Source: Geminocystis sp. NIES-3708
GTDB taxonomy: Bacteria; Cyanobacteriota; Cyanobacteriia; Cyanobacteriales; Cyanobacteriaceae
DNA length: 64,000 nucleotides
Direction of reading: 5' to 3'
Assembly: GCF_001548095.1 (NCBI RefSeq)
Contig: NZ_AP014815.1
Location: 186,001-250,000, forward strand
Below the pieces are notes generated by a model, which saw only the letters and a program-made list of their open reading frames with translations, was not told the DNA's origin and made no database searches. Shown here one piece after another: positions 58,604 through 64,000 of the stretch (its first letter is position 1; each line of letters starts with the position of its first letter). Both the position numbers and the translations under genes were made by a program.

Positions 58604-59503
58604 GTGAATATAATCTTATCTTCGGTGTTGCCAGTAGCTTTAATTATTGCGATGGGTTATGTTGGCAATAAAACTCTAAAATTAGATCAATCAACTTTAT
58701 CTCAAATTAGTGTTTATATTTTAGCACCTGCATTAGTTGCAGATAGTTTTTATCGTACAACTATTTCTAATGATGCAGCTTTAAGGTTACTTTTAGCTTA
58801 TGTTTTAACCACAGGAATTATTTATGGTGGCGTGGTAATAATTAGCAAACTTCTCAAATTATCCGCCGATGATGATAAGGGATTATTAGCCATTAGTCTT
58901 TGCCCAAATAACGGTAATATGGGTTTATCAATTATTGCTTTTTCTTTAGGAAATGAAGGGTTAGAAAGAGCGGTAATTTATATGATTTTTTCTAGTGTCG
59001 TGTTATTTGGAATGTTACCAGCGATGCTAAAGGGTGATAGTTTAATGACAAGTTTAAAAGTTACCTTTAAGTTACCATTAATTTGGTCAATGGTCATCGG
59101 AATTATTTTACATTTTACGAAAATAACTTTACCTTTCAATCTCGGCAAAAGTTTGGAATGGTTAGGCATTTCTGCTATTCCCATTGCTTTAATTATTTTA
59201 GGAATGCAGTTAAGTAAAACTAAATTTGAGTTTGGTGTCGGCGAATTTACCGCTACCATTGGAAGATTGGCGATCGCCCCGATAATAGCTTATAGTGTAG
59301 GAAGGTTAGTTGGTTTAGACGGATTAGATTTACAAGTATTGACTTTACAAACAGCGATGCCAACGGCAGTAAATGCAGTGATTATGATTAAAGAATTCGG
59401 CGGAAATACGACAATGGTAGCAAGAACAATTATCATATCTACATTGATGAGTTTTGCAACTTTGCCCCTAATAATTTGGTTAATGACTTCACCTTTAGTT
59501 TAA
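58604..59503 (+). CDS. AEC family (auxin efflux carrier-like) transporter
   Basis: A 299-residue, roughly ten-helix membrane protein of the AEC family (PF03547). VLPVALIIAMGYVGNKTLKLD and SQISVYILAPALVADSFYRT at the N-terminus, LCPNNGNMGLSIIAFSLG in the middle and LQTAMPTAVNAVIMIKEFGG near the C-terminus are family landmarks. Bacterial members export or import organic acids such as malate; the substrate cannot be read from sequence. The start is GTG at 58604; no earlier in-frame ATG is seen. It precedes the HicB-like ORF by 22 bases. Confidence 0.88.
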   Translation: MNIILSSVLPVALIIAMGYVGNKTLKLDQSTLSQISVYILAPALVADSFYRTTISNDAALRLLLAYVLTTGIIYGGVVIISKLLKLSADDDKGLLAISLCPNNGNMGLSIIAFSLGNEGLERAVIYMIFSSVVLFGMLPAMLKGDSLMTSLKVTFKLPLIWSMVIGIILHFTKITLPFNLGKSLEWLGISAIPIALIILGMQLSKTKFEFGVGEFTATIGRLAIAPIIAYSVGRLVGLDGLDLQVLTLQTAMPTAVNAVIMIKEFGGNTTMVARTIIISTLMSFATLPLIIWLMTSPLV

Positions 59504-59525
59504 TAAAAAATTACAATAATTAAAT

Positions 59526-59825
59526 ATGAATAATAACGGTAAAAAAGTTTATGATTATACAGTTATTGTTGAAAAAGAAGAAGGCAGTTATCATGCTTTT
59601 TGTCCTCTTCTTAAAGGTTGCCACTCTCAAGGAGATACTTTTGAAGAGGCTATTGCAAATATCACAGAAGTGATTGAGTTATATATTGAAAGCCTAATTG
59701 CTGACAATTGCCACACAGCATCCAAATATACCTCAGTTCTACACAAGAAAAATGGTGAAGACAAGACAGGTGAAAGAGTCTACAAGTGGACAGGAAGAAA
59801 AATTCTCAATATAGTACAGTTATAG
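59526..59825 (+). CDS. HicB-like protein with C-terminus derived from a repeat
   Basis: A 99-residue ORF. Residues 1-60 match the HicB antitoxin RNase H-like fold (YDYTVIVEKEEGSYHAFCPLLKGCHSQGDTFEEAIANI, abbreviated, then ELYIESLIAD). From about residue 67 (KYTSVLHKKNGEDKTGERVYKWTG...), the coding DNA aligns with the 188-bp dispersed repeat, so this part is probably not original. No hicA toxin gene is adjacent. An orphan HicB regulator or a truncated remnant are both possible. It follows the AEC transporter closely. Confidence 0.65.
   Translation: MNNNGKKVYDYTVIVEKEEGSYHAFCPLLKGCHSQGDTFEEAIANITEVIELYIESLIADNCHTASKYTSVLHKKNGEDKTGERVYKWTGRKILNIVQL
59724..59815 (+). repeat. Partial copy of the 188-bp repeat inside the hicB ORF
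   Basis: Bases GAAGACAAGACAGGTG, AAGTGGACAGG and AAAATTCTCAATAT appear in the same order and near-identical form in the reverse complement of the tandem repeats at 19663-20037. The similarity begins near ATACCTCAGTTCTACACAAG and fades after 59815. It supplies the last third of the hicB ORF. Confidence 0.75.
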
Positions 59826-59855
59826 TAAAATAATAATGAAACTTACTGTAAAGCT

Positions 59856-61211
59856 ATGCTAATAGAAGAAGAAACGTTAATTACAGCAGTTAAAGGTTTA
59901 ACTAGACGGGTAAATATTAAAGTAGAACATTTACAAATCATTGATCAGGCTCTGAAATACAATAACTTTAATAATGAACAATGGGATAATATTCTTAACC
60001 GAAATAATATTAATTTTGCCCTAAAAGATAAGATTTATACGATGGAAATGGTAAGACTTTTAACTTTAAGAGCGATCGTTAATCCTCATACTATTATTGA
60101 ATATTTACTCTGGTTAAATTTGGGTAAAAAAAGTAATAATAATCCTCTGAATTATAGTCTTAATTTTCAGCAACAAGTTAATAATATTTTCAAAAATAAT
60201 AATTCATTATTGGTTATTAATTGTCACCTAAAAAAAGGTATTGATACCATTATAAAAGAGTTAGAAAAGCAAAATAAAATTATACAATCACTAGAGCAAT
60301 TTATCTCAGATAATAGTAATTTATGGAAAGATTCTTTTAAAGGTTATTTATCGACAAAAAAACCATCTATATTTAACAAAATTATATCTGAATATATATT
60401 TCCCAAAAAGTTTACTAAGCAAAATTTTCCTGAAAAGTTTGTTGCCGAAAAAAAGTTTGTAATTGAAAAAACTTTAAGTGGTTATTCTAATATTGTATAT
60501 AGTGTAGCATTTAGTCCTGATAGTCAATATTTAGCTAGTGGTAGTTGGGATAATACTATTAAAATTTGGAATGTTAATAATGGAAAATTAAAACAGACTT
60601 TAACTGGTCATTCTAATATTGTATATAGTGTAGCATTTAGCTGTGATGGTCAATATTTAGCTAGTGGTAGTTGGGATAAAACTGTTAAAATTTGGAATGT
60701 AAATAATGGACAATTAAAACAGACTTTAACCGGTTATTCTAACATTGTATATAGTGTAGCATTTAGTCCTGATGGTTCATATTTAGCTAGTGGTAGTTGG
60801 GATAAAGCCATTAAAATTTGGAATGTGAATAATGGAAAATTAAAACAAACTTTAACTGGTCATTCTGATGATGTATATAATGTGGAATTTAGTCCTGACG
60901 GTCAATATTTAGCTAGTGGTAGTCAGGATAAAACTATTAAAATTTGGAATGTGAATAATGGACAATTAAAACAGACATTAACTGGTCATTTTAAGAGTGT
61001 AAATAGTGTAGCATTTAGCTGTGATGGTCAATATTTAGCTAGTGGTAGTGGTGATAAAAACATTAAAATTTGGAATGTAAATAATGGAAAATTAAAACAG
61101 ACATTAACTGGTCATTCTAATAATGTAAATAGTGTAGCATTTAGCTGTGATGGTCAATATTTAGCTAGTGGTAGTTGGGATAATACTATTAAAATTTGGA
61201 AGCTACAATGA
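59856..61211 (+). CDS. WD40 repeat protein with uncharacterised helical N-terminal domain
   Basis: A 451-residue protein. Residues 1-120 form a helical, Asn/Lys/Leu-rich domain with no match that I recognise, followed by a linker of about 80 residues. Six WD40 repeats of 42 residues occupy 206-451: each follows the [33 protein letters not shown] pattern. Most beta-propellers have seven blades; six nearly identical ones suggest recent copy-number change. No signal peptide or membrane helix is present. It lies 30 bases after the HicB-like ORF. The function is likely protein scaffolding. Confidence 0.8.
   Translation: [451 protein letters not shown]
60471..61208 (+). repeat. Six near-identical 126-bp WD40 units
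   Basis: Units start at 60471, 60597, 60723, 60849, 60975 and 61101; the last is 108 bp. Long stretches are identical at the base level (for example GCTAGTGGTAGTTGGGATAA), which points to recent amplification or gene conversion. Confidence 0.9.
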
Positions 61212-61214
61212 GAA

Positions 61215-61299
61215 TAAGTTAAACAGTTATCGATCATCCTTCATCAACATCAGTATATTTTATAATTAGTGCAATATCTAAGTTAAACAGTTATCGATC
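61215..61299. repeat. 21-bp direct repeat, two copies 64 bp apart
   Basis: TAAGTTAAACAGTTATCGAT plus C at 61215-61235 and at 61279-61299 are identical. They flank an AT-rich spacer between the WD40 gene and the methyltransferase gene. Only two copies exist, so this is not a CRISPR array. Confidence 0.75.
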
Positions 61300-61362
61300 G
61301 CAATTTTTCTTTACAATAGTTAATATAACTTCATCATAAAATCATAACTGTATATCATAACC

Positions 61363-62439
61363 ATGGAATCAATCTTTGACTTAACCCAATTTATACCCGA
61401 AGAATTGTTAAAAAACGCTTATGAAACATGGCAACAAACCAAAGCAGGTTTTAGTTTAGCGCATAAAAACTTTAGTACTGAAATCAAAAAAGTCTTTTTT
61501 CCGAATAATGCCATTGAATATAAAGAAATAACTCCTGAAACTTTCCAAACTTTACAAGCTAGATTTCAGATAATTATTGAAGAAGATTGGCGAGATGCAC
61601 AAAGAGGAATTTATCCTGTTAATTTATTATTCGATGCTGACTGGCAGGAATTTTTACAAAGCTATCTCAAAATTTGGTTAGATTATCCCCAAACTTGGAC
61701 AAGGATGCAACAACAAAAATCTCAAGATTTCGCTGAAGATGTTAACCTCGAATCTTATCCTCAATATTATCGCCGTAACTTTCACTATCAAACTGATGGT
61801 TATTTAAGCGATTATTCTGCTAATATTTATGATTTGCAAGTAGATATTCTTTTCAATGGTATTGCTGATGCCATGCGTCGCCGAATTTTAAAACCACTTT
61901 TGGAAAGGTTAAAAAACTTTGATAAAAATTCTGACTTGAAAATATTGGATTGTGCTTGTGGTACTGGTAGAACTTTGAAATTTTTAAGGGCAACTTTTCC
62001 TGATGTATCTTTATATGGCGTTGATTTATCTTCTGCTTATTTACGCAAAGCCAATCAATTATTATCTCAACTTCCCCAAGAATTACCGCAGTTAATCGAA
62101 AGCAACATCGAAAATTTACCTTATCAAGATAATTATTTTCAAGGAATTAGTAACGTTTTTGTTTTTCATGAATTGCCTAATCCTATCAGACAAAAAGTTA
62201 TTGATGAATCTTTCCGAGTTTTACAATCGGGAGGAGTTTTCGTGATTTGCGATTCCATACAATTATCAGATTCTCCTGAGTTAGAAGCCATGATGACTAA
62301 CTTTTCCATTGCATTTCATGAGCCATTTTATCATGATTATATTCAAGATGATATAGAATTACGCTTAGATAAAGCTGGGTTTAAATATATTGAAGTGAAA
62401 ACCTATGGCTTTAGTAAATATTGGGTAGCGACAAAATAA
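61363..62439 (+). CDS. Class I SAM-dependent methyltransferase
   Basis: A 358-residue protein. The N-terminal 190 residues are helical, with no recognised domain. The C-terminal half has the Rossmann-type SAM fold: motif I LDCACGTGRTL, the acidic residue at the end of strand 2 in YGVDLSSAYLRKAN, motif IV ISNVFVFHELP and the post-motif FRVLQSGGVFVICD. The substrate is unknown. It has an upstream gap with the 21-bp direct repeats and is probably transcribed alone. Confidence 0.85.
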   Translation: MESIFDLTQFIPEELLKNAYETWQQTKAGFSLAHKNFSTEIKKVFFPNNAIEYKEITPETFQTLQARFQIIIEEDWRDAQRGIYPVNLLFDADWQEFLQSYLKIWLDYPQTWTRMQQQKSQDFAEDVNLESYPQYYRRNFHYQTDGYLSDYSANIYDLQVDILFNGIADAMRRRILKPLLERLKNFDKNSDLKILDCACGTGRTLKFLRATFPDVSLYGVDLSSAYLRKANQLLSQLPQELPQLIESNIENLPYQDNYFQGISNVFVFHELPNPIRQKVIDESFRVLQSGGVFVICDSIQLSDSPELEAMMTNFSIAFHEPFYHDYIQDDIELRLDKAGFKYIEVKTYGFSKYWVATK

Positions 62440-62721
62440 TTAGAAATTTTAGATTTTTTTCTTGATTTTTATTTCTTCTTTAAAACGAAATTTTCGGAAA
62501 ATCTTGATTCACGATACCATCAAAATTATTGATTATTGTTTCTAAAATTTTACAACTACTAAAATTACTATTCTTAAAAATAGCAAGTTGATAGAAAAAA
62601 CTAAAAATAATACAAGGTTTAGTGATAATAATTTAATAAGGAAATAACATATAAAGAATAAGTTTAACACCTTAGATTTTACACTCTAAACCTTGCATCA
62701 AAATAACAAATATTTTATATT

Positions 62722-63060
62722 TTATTTCGCATTAATAGCTTCTTGAGAAACAGGTACAAAGTCGCCATGAATGGTTAAAGCTAATAGCATTTCGTCATCT
62801 TCAGGGATTAATTTACCACTAAGTACGCAACTTTCATCCTTTCTTGCAGTAGCGGGAATAGTGGCGCGAATATCAGTTTTGGAAAAATTAGGACGATATT
62901 CACCAGATTTTTGTTGAACATAATTCCAGAGAATATCTCTGATTAAAGTTTGATAACCTTGACTACCAGATAATGCTTTTAAGCTATCTTTGAGGGTTTT
63001 TTCCAAACGGATACTGGTTACTTCCATTTGAGTTGTCGATGTTCTGTGTACTCCGCGCAT
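62722..63060 (-). CDS. Ribbon-helix-helix-like protein
   Basis: A 112-residue protein. Residues 12-50 (MEVTSIRLEKTLKDSLKAL..., then YQTLIRDILWNYV) follow the strand-helix-helix pattern of Arc/CopG/MetJ-type DNA-binding dimers, with alternating residues in VTSIRL that would contact the DNA major groove. The C-terminal half (RATIPATARKDESCVLSGKLIPEDDEMLLALTIHG, abbreviated) is beta-rich and of unknown role. GGA precedes the ATG by about 10 bases. No toxin partner gene is adjacent. Confidence 0.65.
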   Translation of the reverse strand: MRGVHRTSTTQMEVTSIRLEKTLKDSLKALSGSQGYQTLIRDILWNYVQQKSGEYRPNFSKTDIRATIPATARKDESCVLSGKLIPEDDEMLLALTIHGDFVPVSQEAINAK

Positions 63061-63301
63061 AATTTTTATTCCTTTAAATTATTTAGACATTAGGTGATAC
63101 TAGAGTAGTATAAAACTTCTCTACTTTGCCAAAAATTAGGCAAAAACTTTACAAATATTTACTATCTATTATTACATAAAAGTGATTAAAATGAAATATC
63201 AATTCTAAAAATTGAATTATAAATTTAGTTTTTCGGGCTTTTTCTTCTATTTAAGATAGTTGTTGTTAAAATGTGGAAAAGAAAATTTATCAGCTATAAC
63301 T

Positions 63302-64000
63302 ATGACTATTAAATTGATTGGATTAAAAGCAGACCATTTTCGTCATCCCCTTGATTTAAAAGCAACGACTCAATTAAAGCAAATTCCAGGCTTAGATTTA
63401 GCTATGAGAGGGGTTTTAGGTAGTGTGGCTGAAGATTTTTTTTATCTAAATAATATCGCTTCTAGCATTCTAATTAGTGAAAAACAATTACCAGATTTAT
63501 ATGAATTGTTGTTGTCTGCCTGTGAAGTCTTAGACTTAGACGTACCACAACTTTATATCCAACAAAACCCTATTCCCAACGCTTATACCTTGGCAATTAG
63601 GGGAAAAAAACCTTTTATTGTAATTCATACATCATTACTAGAAATTCTTAACCCTGATGAAATTAAAGCCGTCATAGCTCACGAATTAGGACATCTAAAA
63701 TGCGAACACGGAGTTTACCTAACTTTAGCCAATATCATGGTGTTAGCCGCAGGTTTAATACCTTCTTGGGGAACTTTTGTGGCTCAATCTTTACAAAGTC
63801 AATTATTACAATGGGTGCGTTGTGCAGAATTTAGTTGTGATCGTTCAGCATTATTAGTAGTACAAGATCCCAATGTAGTGATGTCGTTACTCATGAAATT
63901 AACAGGAGGTTCTCCTAGCATTGCCAGTAAATTGAGTTTAGAGGCTTTTATGGCACAAGTTAAAAAATATCAAGCGATGAGTCAGACTGACATCGGTAAA
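63302..64000 (+). CDS. M48 family metalloprotease, C-terminus beyond the window
   Basis: The first 233 codons of an M48 protease. The zinc site HELGH is at residues 127-131 in VIAHELGHLKCEHG and the third ligand region reads CAEFSCDRSALL, matching E-x-x-ADR. Residues 155-185 are a hydrophobic stretch (ANIMVLAAGLIPSWGTFVAQSL), suggesting membrane attachment. Cyanobacterial M48 proteins of this type lack the long N-terminal helices of HtpX. It is divergent from the ribbon-helix-helix gene. Confidence 0.85.
   Translation, partial: MTIKLIGLKADHFRHPLDLKATTQLKQIPGLDLAMRGVLGSVAEDFFYLNNIASSILISEKQLPDLYELLLSACEVLDLDVPQLYIQQNPIPNAYTLAIRGKKPFIVIHTSLLEILNPDEIKAVIAHELGHLKCEHGVYLTLANIMVLAAGLIPSWGTFVAQSLQSQLLQWVRCAEFSCDRSALLVVQDPNVVMSLLMKLTGGSPSIASKLSLEAFMAQVKKYQAMSQTDIGK

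Noticed and set aside
59526-59825. Complete HicAB toxin-antitoxin system
   Set aside because: No hicA-like ORF on either side, and the C-terminus of the HicB-like ORF comes from repeat DNA.
60471-61208. 126-bp tandem units as a noncoding satellite
   Set aside because: They are in frame and encode canonical WD40 blades.
61215-61299. Two identical 21-bp repeats as a mini CRISPR array
   Set aside because: Only two copies, no palindromic repeat structure, no further spacers and no cas genes nearby.

Overview
The window is cyanobacterial chromosome: AT-rich, with chlB (dark protochlorophyllide reductase), the pipX-pipY pair, a ferrochelatase carrying a chlorophyll-binding-like tail, an SLH-domain iron-type porin, an A-adding tRNA nucleotidyltransferase fused to DHH and CBS domains, and 14 copies of the cyanobacterial HIP1 octamer GCGATCGC. 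Composition and gene content fit a unicellular low-GC lineage such as Cyanobacterium or Geminocystis, but that placement is an inference from recall. I see no rRNA, tRNA, CRISPR array, prophage or insertion-sequence transposase. Most genes are housekeeping genes as single units or small operons on both strands.

Layout. 1-9 kb: a truncated secreted protein, an AddB/UvrD-like P-loop gene 12 bp ahead of the A-adding enzyme, a VWA protein and a large membrane protein. 9-18 kb: a tandem DUF3887-like secreted protein and enolase, a Crp-type regulator, an M61 peptidase, a sugar-type solute-binding lipoprotein and a propeller-transglutaminase fusion. 18-26 kb: aldehyde dehydrogenase, a tandem noncoding repeat, chlB, a GrpE-like anchored protein, a 31-residue membrane protein, DUF760, scpB, a two-gene metal ABC transporter and cynS. 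26-31 kb is the most unusual stretch: an AAA/OLD-type ATPase and a DUF4276 (Toprim-like) gene lie between intact ppsA and a diverged remnant of the 3' part of another ppsA. The DUF4276 gene is interrupted by one in-frame TGA. This resembles a two-gene anti-phage module that inserted at ppsA and has since been damaged.

31-48 kb: hemH, DedA, phoH, a lone TRAP large permease, an orphan ECF-type ATPase, pipY/pipX, aroQ, thiS, a tandem PPK2 kinase, lnt and the porin. The porin ribosome-binding site lies in an 11-base perfect complement to the conserved motif of the small RNA Yfr1. Then come a DUF3155 gene, an SH3 protein and folC. 48-64 kb: pbpC divergent from a 1911-residue alpha-2-macroglobulin lipoprotein that lacks the thioester motif, dprA, an AEC transporter, a HicB-like ORF whose C-terminal third is made of a dispersed repeat, a WD40 protein with six nearly identical blades, a methyltransferase, a ribbon-helix-helix protein and a truncated M48 protease.

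The same roughly 180-188 bp noncoding repeat family occurs at 14.6 kb (degenerate), 19.66-20.04 kb (two tandem copies) and 59.7 kb (partial, inside the hicB ORF).
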